Assembly: GCF_009389715.1 (NCBI RefSeq)
Contig: NC_052404.1
Span: 10,796,480-10,860,479, forward strand
Direction: 5' to 3'
Source of the DNA: Phoenix dactylifera
Lineage: Eukaryota > Streptophyta > Magnoliopsida > Arecales > Arecaceae
Length of the DNA stretch: 64,000 nucleotides
Shown here: positions 31,001-44,229 of the stretch, piece after piece
Layout of the letters: each line of letters begins with the position of its first letter
How positions within the stretch are numbered: the first letter of the stretch is position 1
The notes under the pieces: generated by a model
Databases searched by the model: none
Told to the model about the DNA's origin: nothing
What the model saw: the letters and a program-made list of their open reading frames with translations, nothing else
Made by a program: the position numbers and the translations under genes

Positions 31001-34000
31001 GTGGAGAAACAAAACAATTTGAACAGTTAAAACACATGCAGGTACACCCAACATGACAACTAGAAACTGATAGAACTTCAAAATGCTGGAAAACTCCAAA
31101 AATGTGAAATGCTGAAATTAATAATGTTAAGAGGGAAATTGTCTCAGACCAGAGATGTACGGTCTATAGAACTCAGTGGCAAAGATTCCAGGTTTTGACG
31201 ATCTTCAATTTCTATTCCATTCTTCAATTTGTTATCCATGTCCTGAAAAATTTACCAGTTAGGCATCAAAATAACCCAAAAAATCTAAATATAAGAAATA
31301 AACCAGCGAGATCTTGTCGCTTTTGCAGAACTGATGAAATAATACTACTCTTGGTCATATAACTAAGATTCAGGTGAAGGCCCTTAAACCAAAAACTTCA
31401 ATGCATGACTAAAAATTTTCATATTCATGGTCTCAGAACATTCCAAGAGTTCAACAAGATAGAAATCAGAGAGTAATGGGTTCAATTCCAGGATGGTGCA
31501 TTGGTCACCCCCCGCTGCATGGGTTGGCGCATCCACAAAAATCTGGACCTGGGTGTTCATAGTATGGGTGGGTCTCCATCCCTTTTCCTCGAAAAACCAT
31601 CTTGATAAGATTTTAAAAATTTATAATGTATACTGAACAAAAAAAATTGACAGAAAATGTAAAAGAAATGAAATAAGATATCAAACAGGATAACTGACAC
31701 TCTTGATTTGCTTCATTCAATAGCTAAGAGTAAGTCCTTGGATTTGAGCACAAGCTAACAAATGCAGACACAGGTTTTAGATCACATTAAGTCCAAAATA
31801 GATATTTGCTTTCTGGATCAAGGCAAATAATAGCAGTTGCAAGACAATACAGTGTTTTCAGGTGACCACCCAAGAACTTTACCAGGGTTAACAGAAGCCT
31901 GTCAACAATGGAAGCAGCCATTGTTTTGAGCAGATGCTTGTGTAAAATAACCTGGGAATACATAATATTAATTAATTGTATCATCAAGGATGAGTATGAC
32001 CACAACATGAACAACTGATGGAACTTACGGAGGTTGAAGGATCATCCTCAAAAAGATCAAGTGCTTTCTCATGCAGCTGCATATCCAAGAACGCCTGTAA
32101 ACCACATAAATGCCAGCAAAATAAAAATTAGCATAAAGGAAAACTGCATCTGTAATATGATTGTTCCAGAAGTTGGACGCAATAACAAAATTTATTGTAA
32201 CAGAACAAGAAAAAAATGAGAAGCAAACCTCATCTAGCTGCTTCTGCAGATTATCAAGCAACTGCCTCCTCCTTGCAGCATTCTCCAATAGCAATGTGTT
32301 TCTTCTTTTTGTCCACGACTCAAGCAGCATAGGCCTCAAATAAGAGGACAAATGTCTCACCAATGCATCAGGATCCTCAGGATCTAATAAACCAATTTTA
32401 TCAGTAAAAACAGATATGAAGTAGATGCTCATACATTCATGAGTAGATGACAAAGCAGACAGCAATAGCAATGAGTTGTTCAAACCTCCCAATTCTCCCA
32501 GATCTGGGGCAAGTGTCAATATCCTCTGCACTATCCATTCTTCAGATATAATATTCAAATTATCCTCTTTCACCTTATCTGAACCTTTCTTAATGCCAGA
32601 TTTTGCACCAGAAGTATCCAAAGAACTTGCATCCTTGTGTTTCCGCTGGTTTTTCTTAACTTTAGTAGGAAGACTTTCCTGGTTATCAAGTTCATTTTCA
32701 AATGTTCCCGCCTTTGCAGGACCTGAGTGTCTTCCTCGTTTCTTCTTTGATCCTTTTTCAGAAACACTTTTACTGCTGCCTAAATTGTCACCAATTTCTT
32801 CTGACTCAGAGTACTGACGAGAACTGAGACCTACCTTGGGTTCATTGGCTGAACGCAAATCATTGGATAACCCTCGACCAGCAGGACTTGTGTAACTAAG
32901 TGTATCCAACTCTTTCTCCATTTGATGAAACATATCCTACTCAATAAATGGGTATGGCAAGCATAAGAGTCGCAATTTAATAACAAATCTAGAAAGATTC
33001 TTCAGAAAGTAAAAGGCATTAATATTTTTAATTGTCATCGATATATCTGAAATATCAGTTGCAGTTTGAATATCAATATGCCTCCATAAGCTTATATTAG
33101 AGAAAATGGAATTGACTCTCTCAGAAGTGAGCATTTGTAGAGAGTAAAATGGTGTTTCTTTTTGTAAGTATCATTTGTTCTTATGTCTGTTGCTTTGATT
33201 ATTGGGTGACATTAGTCATATAGTGCCAATAACTGGTATCCTCTTGGTTAATTTTTATATGATATGCAATGATAGGTCAATGTTATTCATGTTTTCAGCT
33301 CTTCACAGTTGTTTTAAATAATTTCATTCGATAACATATAGCATTTAGAATTGATTAATAGTGGAAAAATGGAGTTCCTAACCTGGATTGACTACATTTT
33401 ATGTTGAATTCCCTGTTGACTGAACAATTAACTCCCATCCCTGCTTCGAGTCTCCACTTTGTAATATCAGGCCCATGTATAAGGGCATGCAAAGCAGGAG
33501 TGACTATGTACAGAAACAGGCATGACGGTGTGCAAAACAAAAAGCCTGACTGTGGACTGAACATAAAATGCTAAATGAGAGATATATGTAAAACAGCAGT
33601 CAAATAAAGGATCACATGTCAAATTCCCTTAATTGATACAAGTGCGTGCATGCTTCCATATGCATTCAAGTCTATAAAACACTAGTTCTAGATGATTTAG
33701 GATGCCAATATATAGTATGCAAAATCCTGAAAGTTGAAACCATGGCTCCTTTCCACTATAAAGCCACAAAATGTTGCCCAGTCATAAGAATGTCTGTCAA
33801 AAGGTTGCATCTAATTTCATTATCTGTACCAACGTTACTCTCCTCTCTTTCAATTTTTTCCAGAAATAATCTTTGCTACATTAAATCATTCCAATGCAAT
33901 ATTATGAAACAGAGGACTGCAGAAAATAATTGCAAAGCTTGTAAAATAAAGGGCAGCTCTGCATGACAACTAGTCAAGCAAGAAGTGGTCCTGCAATGAC

Positions 34001-37000
34001 AGCAAGGAGGTAAGGATACATCTGCAATCCACAGTGGAAAACAACAGGCTTCTCCATAGTAAAAGTGGAGATAAATTTGACATTTGTAATCTAATTTCAC
34101 CTACCTGAGCAATGTGTATCTGTAGCAGGTCCCGCTCTCTACTGACTTCTATAACTTTCTTCAGAGATTCAGATAATTAAGCAGTCTAGATCTTATTTAA
34201 ATCAACTCCAGCTCCAAATGAGCATACATTAATTGGTAGCAACATGATATATCATTGATGACTAACATATACTGAGAAAAGATGGATGAAAAAGTGGCAC
34301 TGAGTACCAGAAAATAAAATTTAAAAAGAACTGTTCAAAACGATCAATTTTTGATCTATTTTAAAACACAACCTCCAAGCTTTTTATTGAGAGCTAACAT
34401 CAGCTGGAGTGAACCCAATCATTATTGACTCACCCTAAACAAACCTTAGCCTATCATGGCAATATCAATTGCTTCTCAGAGTTAAAACCATATCCAACTC
34501 TAAAACCACCTCAAGTGATGTCCAATTATCAAACATCCTAAATTGAAAGAACTTTGATGAACAATAGAATCGAAAAAATACCCCATCAACCCAGAGATAA
34601 CCATTACTTCCTTCATTCTGTCATGGATTATAAAACTAAGATTGCCACAGACCTGGCTTTTCCTCTGTGATGATGTATCAAAGACCTAAAGCTCCTCTAC
34701 TGTGTTATTAGCTTAATTCACCTTAGCTTGCATTTTATACATTCTTGTCAGTGTGTAAATATTAACCTTAAATCAGCCTTTATCAATAGCTTTTGCCAAT
34801 GTGCATCCGTTCCACAAAATTGAAGATGACCTTTGATCAACCAGACCTAGACATAGTCCAGCTACTCCTTTGGATGTCAAAGACATGATATAAAAAAAAT
34901 AAAAAAAAATAAAAAATAAAAATCTTTTGGCCAACAGACACTATGCCCTTCATCACATGCTCACCAGCCACATGACTGGACCTGCTCCAGATTCTGTAAA
35001 ACAAACATTATATATTTTTATTGTTTTCAAGGTTAAAGTACGAACCCAAAAGCCCATGGGTAATGGAGGCAAGGGTGGTCAGAGGTTACTGAACTACAAA
35101 TCAGTTAACAGGAACATGAAATATATTATATAGGATGTTTCTCCACATGTCAAAGTGTCCAGACATGTCAACACATGGAAGTTCCAATTAGGAAGTGCTG
35201 CTGCAACTACTTGGAGCAGATATCCAGGACAAAAGGAAGAGTCGATAAATGTAAAGAAAGAACTTAAAATGAACAAGCAACAGTCTTATTGCAGTTGAAA
35301 GACAAAGAACTCTACTTGGTGTTCTGATATCACGATAGAATGCATATGCAGCAGTAAGTAGGTAAACACAACTCTATTGCACAATGTCATTTTTCTGATA
35401 CATTAACTAGTCCAGGTTTAGAAAGAAGTACAGACATATAAAATAGCTACAGTGACAAAAAAATTATGTCAAACTATCAGGAAATTTGACCAGATATTAG
35501 CAGAGGAAGAAAAAGCACTGCACATATATGTGAAACAGTTGCCATATTAGATGCTTCATACAATTATATATTTCACTTCCAAATGAAAGGTAAATGAAAG
35601 TAGCAAGAAAAATATTGCATACCTAGAAATATGTATATATTGCAGTCCAAGTAATAGCAAGCATACATGCATTAAAACATACAGAACAAGTACAAACATG
35701 AACAAAATCATGTAGGAGTATGCTAATGAAGAAAATTACTTCCAACATCTAAAGGAATGATAATACATAAACAGTTTGACTCATAATGTAGCTAGATAGC
35801 AATATTCAATATAAAATGATATCACAACTAGCAGGCTTTATAACCTCACCTTAACATAGATACTGCTAAGAAGGCAGGATTCTCCCAGTATTACTGCTTT
35901 TGAAGACTGAAAAACAAGATGTAGAATAATCAACAAATAGCATCATTATGAAAGTCAAACAGCATTAAAGACACCAACCTTAACGGCTCTCTGAACAGAT
36001 GGACAAAGTGACAAAATCTTAGAGACATCCTGCCCTCCAATATATGCTGGTAGAACTGAAAGGGTATCTATCCTGCAACAAAAGTAAATGTTTTATACTT
36101 CTATTATGAATATAGGAAAAAATTGAACATGATAGAACCTTATTTATGCTTTTAAATAGCTTCAATAGCACAAACTTTGAACAAAGAAACGAATTTCAAT
36201 ACAAGACTGTGAACTTATACTTAAGCCATTGGTGTGTGATGAACCTCAACAAAGAAAAACCAATACTCTGTCCAGATTGGGAAAAGTCGACTAGTTTTAC
36301 TAGTAGATCTAGCAAATTTTATATATTAACAGTGACACATTATACCAACTTGACACTATATGGCAAATGTGAGATACATCCATTCTGCCTAATATGCATC
36401 ACAGATGTACCACAGTTTAGGTGGATAACAACATCAAGCCCCACTAACTCCACTCACAATATCATTCACAGAATAGGCATGCATTAACACAACATACTGG
36501 TAAAATGAAACAAAAATTCAGTTGCATGTGGTTATCTCTGACTGTTAGTGCTTGTGAAGATCTAAAATAAGGAAGGTTGCTGCAACCTCAAAGGAGTTCA
36601 AGGAAGCTTTGGATCAGAATGTGCAGATACATTGGGGTTGTGGCAAGATGACTAGATCCATGCCATTCACAGATAGTTGGATAGGGCTTGATGATTATAG
36701 TAATGGTTAAGAACTCAAGATGACTGGATAAAATCACACACCTAAATCTTTTAAGAAAATGAGAAATAGAAACATCTAATCACAATGAAGATTGAATTTT
36801 TTTTTCTTATTTAACACTTATGAAACTGTCCAAAAAATCTTGTTACGATTTAAGTGGGAGAAAACATCTCTCCCCTCTCATACAATAATCCTGTTTCATC
36901 CCTGAAAATGAATCTTACATGATCCTATTCCTAGTTCTTCTGTTTCTGTACACCTCATGTGTTCAGATATGAGCAAACCATCTATAGTGCCTTTTTCTTT

Positions 37001-40000
37001 TTTTAAATATATTGTCTCCTTTGTTTTCAAGGGTAAGTGAACCAGATGGCTAAGAATATTGATTCTCTTAGTCAGAATGAATGTGCAGTTAGGTTGTTTC
37101 TTTGGCATTATTAATTTATGGAGCCTGCAGTCATATTTGGCCTTTTGGTAGAACTCCCAGCAAATATAAAATGGTCAGATGTACATATCTATCTAATCAA
37201 CTACAGCCTTTCATGTTTTGACTACAGGTTCAGAGAAACAAAACCTTGACTGATATAGATTACCACTTGATTGACAATAAATGAATTTCCAGTGATATAA
37301 GAAACTGGTTTTCAGAACATTCCAAAAATATTTAAAAAGTTTGTTAACTGGTAAATTGCTATCAATTGTTATTTGGTGTAATTCTTTGGTCGAATGTTTC
37401 CATTATACAAGCATAAGGACTTTGGATGGAATCAAATAATACTAAAGATAGTTAATTTGTGTACCTCTAGGATCAGATGATTAAAATGCCATATGACTTT
37501 TAGTGCTGCGTCTAACTAATCACCATCAGTCTAAAGCGACCTTTCAGCACAGTGGGTCAAGTCATTGTTGATTTAGACTCCATTAATTTCAGTCTAGTCC
37601 CAAGCCTGGTTTCCATCTATGACCAATGCATGTACATGTAAGACTAATTATTAGAGATGAGACCCCTTATAAACCAGGGATGAACTGAAAATGAGCAACC
37701 TAGCTTGAACTAAGGATATGCATAAACAAGATTTCAGGCAGGCAGGCAGGCCAACTGGTACCTGATACATGTAGACAAAATGATGTGATAAGGGGATACC
37801 ACATCAAATATGAAAATAAACTAATTTAATTGAAATTTGCAACAGACTTTGATGTATAAAGATAAAGGTTGTTTCCTTTGCCAACTTGAAGCATGTTACT
37901 GGTCATAAGCTCAGCTCGAGGAGAAAGTTTTGGTATTCAATATTTGGGAGAGAACAGGATGACCAAAAGGATGCACAAAAAGTAAAGATACAGAGGATTT
38001 AAGAAAAGAATCTTTAAGAATCAAGAGAAGAAAAGCCAAGCACCCAAATGCTAAATAACCAAGATATACAGGGAAAACAACAAGAAATGGGTACAAACAA
38101 GGATAGCATGCCATATGAAGTTATACACCAAAGATTAATGGATCAGAGAGAACCTAAAGTGCACGAAAAAGAACAGTCTGGCCCAATTAATCCTACATGA
38201 CACCCTAGTGCTGCAAAGAACGACCAGAACCAACAATAAGATTTGAATGTAATCAAACTATGCATAAGAAAAAAGAATTATTCCCAGCAAAATTGAAGAA
38301 ACAGAGGATCAGGGTTGAGCTAATCAACAATTTTGGTTAGTTAAAAAAAAAACAGTCATTCAAAATTATACACTTATGGATCTAAAACGTAAAAGAACAC
38401 AGAATTATTACAACAGTTCTGAACATACTTGAAGGGCTGAATGACTGGCAGGCAGTGCAAAATCCTCAACTTTGTCTCAATAAATCCATCAGAAAAACAG
38501 TTAGAATGCAAACATCATGTGAAATCATTCCCTCGATGCTACCACGATGATAAAATATGATGATGAAGATTGTCAAAGGGGACCAACCTCTCATGATGAG
38601 TTTCCTATACTATTGTGACAAACGAAGAGATAGAAATATACTGATGTTCTGATGACATTTAAGCAGATGAAGTTTGCTTCTTGTTCTTTGTTTGAAATAT
38701 ACTGAGCAATCATCATTAAATATTACATACTTTATGCTACTCATAAAGAGCCCATAAGAGATAGAATTATGCTATCGGATATGCCAAGCTACTTTGGTGC
38801 AAAACCATCTTGAACAGAGAAAAGAGACATCATGTACCATTTATGTAACACCAAATATATTTAATTCAAAAGAAAAGTAAACAAAGGTACGATGTCTTCG
38901 TACCAGGCCCCGTACCAGTACCAATATATTATTGTATTGCTACGTACGGTACAGGAGCCGGTTGAGCATACCGACACTCAGTACGCCCTCTATACCGTAT
39001 ACCGATTCGGTACCAATATAGTACAGTACAGTCGGTAAGCATGCCGACCGTATGACATTCCTTGAAGGTCACCATTCCAATGTTAATTACGATCCTTACC
39101 AGTTCCCATGCTCAACAGCATCCTCTATAGCAGCATCCAACATTTCAACCAATGAAGGGTGAACGAAAACACCATCTAGTGCAATGCCTTCAGGATACCT
39201 GGACTACATTGGAGTGCATAAACACAATGGATTACAAGAGCATCACAAAGATGCATCTAATAAATAATAACGAAGGTTTTTCTCAATCTGGTTCTAGAAT
39301 AATATATTATGACAGGAAGAAGCAACAATTGTAAGCTTTTCAAATACCTGCAAGTACTGTTTAGGCTGAGGCATCGCAAGCTTGTGAAGAACTTCATAGC
39401 TGATGTATGAATTCTGTAATCCAAAGGATTGTTAAAAAAAAAGAAATCCATTAGATCTCTGAGTAAATTTATACATTGTTCCATATATAATAAATTCTCC
39501 CACAAAACAAAAGATGCTCTAATATACTTACACAGATTTACTGGCACATAAACACGATATGACATGTTAACCAGAGTATTCATTAGATCCTATAAAAGAA
39601 TTGTAAATATTTTCTGCATAACAGATGGAAGATCAACTATTGGCCATGTACTCAATTCATGCAGTTAATCAACAATGAGTTGTTTGATCGAAGAAGTGGT
39701 TGTTACTGGTCATACGAATATTTCAAAGATATTACTTAATTAAAGGCAAATAATTTTTAAGAAGAATGGTATGAGGTATGAGTGACTTGAGTTCAAAAGC
39801 ATGAATTGGGCCCCACATATATAAGTAAGGCTTGTTGGCTATAGATGTGGCTGTAGGACTATATCTACTTTGACTCCACAAAGTGGCTGTAGGACAATAT
39901 CTACTTTGACTCCACCTATCAACAAACGATCCTTAACTTCAGCTGGCCGCAAATATAGTTGATAATGGATCTCCAACTTAGGCCCCTAACAGTCCATATG

Positions 40001-41387
40001 AACATTTTATTATCGAATTAACATCAAATATGTCATGGAAATTAAAGAACTATAACATCATAATTACCTCCAACTGCCCCTAAATACCAAACAAATGAAG
40101 ACAGGCCTTGTTCCATCCAAATGGGGTATGCTTTATGAATTGAGAAAGATTCAAATTATAGAAATGTTTCAGAACCAGCTCTCGACCTGTCTATGTTTGT
40201 ATCAGTTTCCAACCTGAGACAGCTTTGCGAAAGAGAAAGGCTTACCATGAAACCTTGTGGGCAATGCAGCAAAAAGGGATATCAAACATCTAAATCCCAC
40301 ATTTCAGCAATTAAAAGAAGAAATTAATCATTCAAATTACAGCAACTATGGAAATCTAAGGTTAACAATCAGCTATACTGCTATCTAGCTTCCATGCACG
40401 CATAACCCATAATGTCTAGCATGGTTTAGTTGTCTTGTTACAAAATTAGGCAAATCAGAAATCAAAGAAGCCAAACTTCTTATATTATGAACATACAATG
40501 TTCACCCAAAAACCTAAACTAATAATAATCTTTGTAAAAATATATCTCATACACCCAAAGCAGTAAAAATCTGATTTAACAATGGTGCATTTACACAAAG
40601 TAAATATCTAAATAATATGAATTGGAAATAATGTGGATTTTCCAGGCAACGCTAACACAAAGCCATGCTGCCAATTTCATTTGCCAATTTCATAGCCAGA
40701 TTTTTTTCACTAAAATTAGATGCATTTTAACAAATACAAAAAATTCTTCGGTACTTTACCATAAAAAAGGATGAAGTGCCCACATTACACACAAAAAGAT
40801 AGGCAGATAAATAAATAACAAGACAAGAGCCGCAGATGCCTCAAACCTGTGAAAAGAAAGAATCCACACTTTCCCTTTGAGCATGGGCGAAAACCTAAAA
40901 TTCAATAAAAATTATTATGGATAAGAAGTAAATACGGTAAGGAAAAAGTGTATTCACAGGAAAGAAGAAAAGGCTTACAGCTGGTGTCCATTGCACTCCT
41001 GCACGAAGTGACCCAAGAATCTCCCCCTCCTTCAGTAGCCCATTAAATAAGGACTGAAAAAATACACCTTCAACAGACACGCCATTAGCACCATCTATAT
41101 CTTGCAGTAGTTGCTGCAAGGAATTCCAAACAGCTGGTAAGTTCATCGGAACCGTGAGACCCCTTGCAGCACCACGAACCATGGCAGTAATACGTGAAAC
41201 ATATGCTGGAGTATACAACTGTCCACCTTCTAGTCTTCCTTTTACCTAGGCAGAGGATAAAGAACTAGTTGGCATATGCTGCTAGAATTTGGGAAGGAAG
41301 GAGTATATTCAGGGCAACATATAACAGAAGGAAATATATCACACATACAATTGTGATAAACTGTCTTCCCCCCCCCAACACACACAC

Positions 41388-41470
<83 letters not shown>

Positions 41471-44086
41471 TAAAAAGAAAATCCTCATGGAGACACAATA
41501 ATGAGGAACAACCTAAAGATATTAACAATCATGAATTAACAATCTTGTAAAAGAAAGAATTCCAAGACAAAAGGTCATAATAATTTTGTAAAAGAAAGAA
41601 TACCAAGACCAAGGGTCATCCCAATTTCTCACTCTATGTTCTTGTTCATCAACAGTAACATGTGTGAGCGTGTGCGCGCACAAACACACCCACACATAGA
41701 GGCACACGCATGCACACCCGCACCCACCCACACACGCACGCACATGCACCCACACACGCACGCACATGCAAGTGCACGCCCACACGCAGGTGCACGTGCG
41801 CATGCACGCCCACACACGCACGCACCAGCCCGCCACCCGCCCATACATGCACGCGCACGCACCCACTCACACCCACACATAGAGGCACACGCATGCACAT
41901 CTGCACCCACGCACACCCACGCACATGCACACGCATGCGCGCGCGCATACACACGCACGCGCCATGCACACACAAGCGCACATGCGCGCACACACGCACT
42001 TTTCCGCCACCCGCCCACACATGCACGCGCACGTGCGTGCGCATGACACACACACAGATGAAACCAAAAGATTGCCGAGCATCAACAGCTAAAATCAAAG
42101 CATTTGAACAAGATGAGAAAACGTAAGCATAGCGACTTGACCTTCTACCATGTTGCCGCTATTCAGCCAAACGCACAGCGATATTTAGGACACTCATAGT
42201 TCAAATAAGCTTTTGCAGTTGCCAACATGTTCTGCTTAAATTCCACCATGCACAATACCAACTTTCATCTTCAATATAATAACCAATAAAATGGGATTGC
42301 CTATGACTTATCTTCGAGCTTGAAATGAGTTTAGACATATATAGAATAACAATTGCATCACAGCCAGATAAATCATAGCTCTGCAACAGGCAGTGAGAAT
42401 TGTGTCAAGAAAAATGACTTGCCTTCAACCATTATTCTTGTACCACATGGGAATTACTTACTTCACTTATAAGAATGATGACAACTTGTCCTCCTGTCCA
42501 ATGAACCTTAGCTTCTTATCAAAATATGTACATCAGCAACGGTTGTTTGAAAATTAATTGTTTTTTATATTAACCAGATTTGCTTCTATGATCCTCTTTT
42601 TTATTATTCTTTTGCAAGGTTAAGATCAAATTTTCTCCCAACAAAAGATAAAACTGAAAAGGACAACTTCTCATACTCATAAGCAACTTACAGTTACAGC
42701 AGCAACAAATAACCCACCCCTTTCATTGCCTAAATTACAGTTTCCAACTTTTGTTATTTGTCCCAAATCATCATGCTTTTTAAGTTTGTGTTGCGAATAA
42801 AACCATTTTAATTTGTATTACTTCCAACACATATACAATTAATAAAACTTTATTATCTTAACAATAAAAGAAAAGATAAATAAAACAGCATTCAGATCCA
42901 ACAAACTTTTCCCTGACATTTTCTTCAAGGGCTTTCTCATCTTTCTTACAGAAAAAGGGGGGGAAAAGTCCAAAGCTATGTATCTGTTAACACCAAGCCA
43001 TGCAATTGATGCAACCGATTCTCCTGTTTAATATGAGATTTCTGGTTGATCATAATATTGTCTTGCATGCTTAAATATCATCATATATAAAAAAAAAACA
43101 TTAGCATAATATAATCAATATCAAGAAGAAAATGAGAAAAAAAATATCAGGCAAAATTATAAAGTTCACTCACAAGTGTTCCAAGACGGGGCTCCAGAAC
43201 GGACACCACCAACTCCGAGCCTATATGCAACTGGGCAGCAATCTCAGCCAAAGAGATCTGACTACACTCCTGCAACTTCTCATTTATTTCCTCCGCCACG
43301 GAATCCCAATAAGACTGCGAAATAATCTCCCCATTAACCAACATTAGACGCGCATCATCTGATACTATCTTCTGGGCTTGCCTCTCCACATGGTACAGAT
43401 CAACTCCAATAGCATCAGAGAGATCAATTACAGATACACGACCAGACTTCTTAACCTCCACCTCCATCTCCAGCCTCAACTGATCCTGTTACAAAAACAC
43501 CAAGTTAATCAATCACAGTGAGAGGATCAAGCGCTGAAAGCTATCAAGAATCGTTCTTTTTCCTAATTGGCTCCAAAAGAATGCAAGATTACGGGGGAGG
43601 GGGGAATCTCCCGCGTGATTTGAATCGAATTTGGGATAACTGGTAGTATCGAAGTAGGAGGGAAGCCACGAAACCTATCAAGATTTGTTCTTTTTTCCTA
43701 ATCAGTTCCGAAAGAAAACAAGATGAATGAAAAAGAAAGAAATTGAATTTGAGATTTCTGGTCCGATAAATAAAACATGATTCCGAGGGAAAATTAAAGG
43801 AAATCTTTTTTACATAATTGAATTGCAATTAGTTATCTGGCAAAAATATTGTCGTAGGAACCCTAAAAGAAAAGGAAACCCTCGAGAAAGAGGAAGGGAG
43901 GGAAGGGGTTACGGTGGTGATGTACTCCTTGCCCGAGACGGTGTGGAGGAGGTCGAAATCGATGAAGCGGAGCTCCTGGAGCTTGTTGACCAACTCGACG
44001 ACGTTCCTCTCGGAGAGGCGGACGCTGGACTTGACCTGCTGCGCCAGCTCGAACTGCCGCCGGAGTTCGAGCAGCTCCGCGTCCAT
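25064..44086 (-). CDS. UFL1: E3 UFM1-protein ligase 1 homolog, 20 exons, complete
   Basis: UFL1 transfers the ubiquitin-like UFM1 from UFC1 to targets at the ER, including ribosomes, with partners DDRGK1 and CDK5RAP3. Exons on -: 43913-44086, 43174-43485, 40979-41245, 40847-40894, 39348-39413, 39100-39203, 35979-36072, 35850-35906, 32486-32936, 32229-32383, 32029-32094, 31883-31951, 31150-31242, 30889-30954, 28416-28462, 28267-28330, 26761-26838, 26610-26672, 26071-26163, 25064-25165. They total 2469 bases, 822 residues plus stop, close to the roughly 820 usual for plants, and every phase agrees. Signatures: MDAELLELRRQFELAQQVKS, QSYWDSVAEEINEKLQECSQ, LYTPAYVSRITAMVRGAARG, SLRAGVQWTPA, a Lys/Ser-rich linker in exon 9, and RILSKKELLESKMP at the end. 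The exon 13 donor (CTG/GTCTGAG) is weak but fits the phase. Confidence 0.93.
27224..27552. repeat. 177-bp tandem duplication in a UFL1 intron
   Basis: AACATGACTAACAAGTT begins at 27224 and again at 27401. The two units share long near-identical stretches such as GACAGAGGATTCAACATCTA and AAGCTAGATACTGAGTTTC and differ at scattered sites. The second unit lacks the last ~25 bases. It lies in the intron between exons 16 and 17. Confidence 0.85.
29095..29530. repeat. TA/CA-rich low-complexity block in a UFL1 intron
   Basis: About 430 bases are dominated by ACACATA, TATACATACA and ATGCATATG words, with a (CT)n run at 29407-29420 and (ATGG)n at about 29450-29465. Open frames across it are artefacts of composition. 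Confidence 0.85.
38885..39065. repeat. GTAC-rich repeat next to UFL1 exon 6
   Basis: About 180 bases with many GGTAC/GTACC words (CCAGTACCAATATATTATTG, TACGGTACAGG, CGGTACCAATATAGTACAGT) that are self-complementary and lie only 35 bases downstream of the exon 6 donor at 39100. It has the look of a dispersed monocot repeat but I cannot name the family. Confidence 0.7.
41378..41469. repeat. (AC)n(AT)39 microsatellite in UFL1 intron 2
   Basis: A short AC run is followed by uninterrupted AT dinucleotides from 41391 to about 41468, one of the longest perfect arrays in the window. It ends about 130 bases from the acceptor of exon 3. Confidence 0.95.
41650..42060. repeat. CACACGCA-type minisatellite in UFL1 intron 2
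   Basis: About 400 bases of alternating purine-pyrimidine DNA made of ACACGCACGCACATGCACCC-like words. A higher-order repeat (CCCACACATAGAGGCACACG at about 41690 and about 41871, spacing about 181) is also present. Long frames on both strands (for example 41636-42046) are compositional artefacts. Confidence 0.9.
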
Positions 44087-44198
44087 CTCGATGGATCGAT
44101 CGGATCCCGCACCAAGGCCAGCAACAGAGAGAGAAGGAGAGGATGGAAACCAGGAGGGTTTACGTTCTTTCTTCTAATCTCACAAGAAGACCCCTCTC

Positions 44199-44206
44199 TT
44201 TATAAT
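44199..44206 (-). promoter_or_regulatory. Candidate TATA box of UFL1
   Basis: The minus strand reads GCATTATAAAGAGAGGGG about 113-120 bases upstream of the UFL1 ATG at 44086. Spacing and context fit a plant core promoter; this is inference only. Confidence 0.45.
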
Positions 44207-44229
44207 GCGAGAAGCCTCGCGTTCGCTTG

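Noticed and set aside
34108-34162. Possible extra UFL1 exon (KKVIEVSRERDLLQIHIAQ) before a good GTAGG donor
   Set aside because: Exons 8 and 9 already join in phase at the family's conserved point, and I see no proper acceptor in front of it. It could be a cryptic exon.
41265-41550. Tyr/Ile-rich frames on both strands
   Set aside because: Translation of the (AT)n microsatellite.
41636-42126. His/Thr- and Cys/Val-rich frames on both strands
   Set aside because: Translation of the CA/CG minisatellite in UFL1 intron 2.
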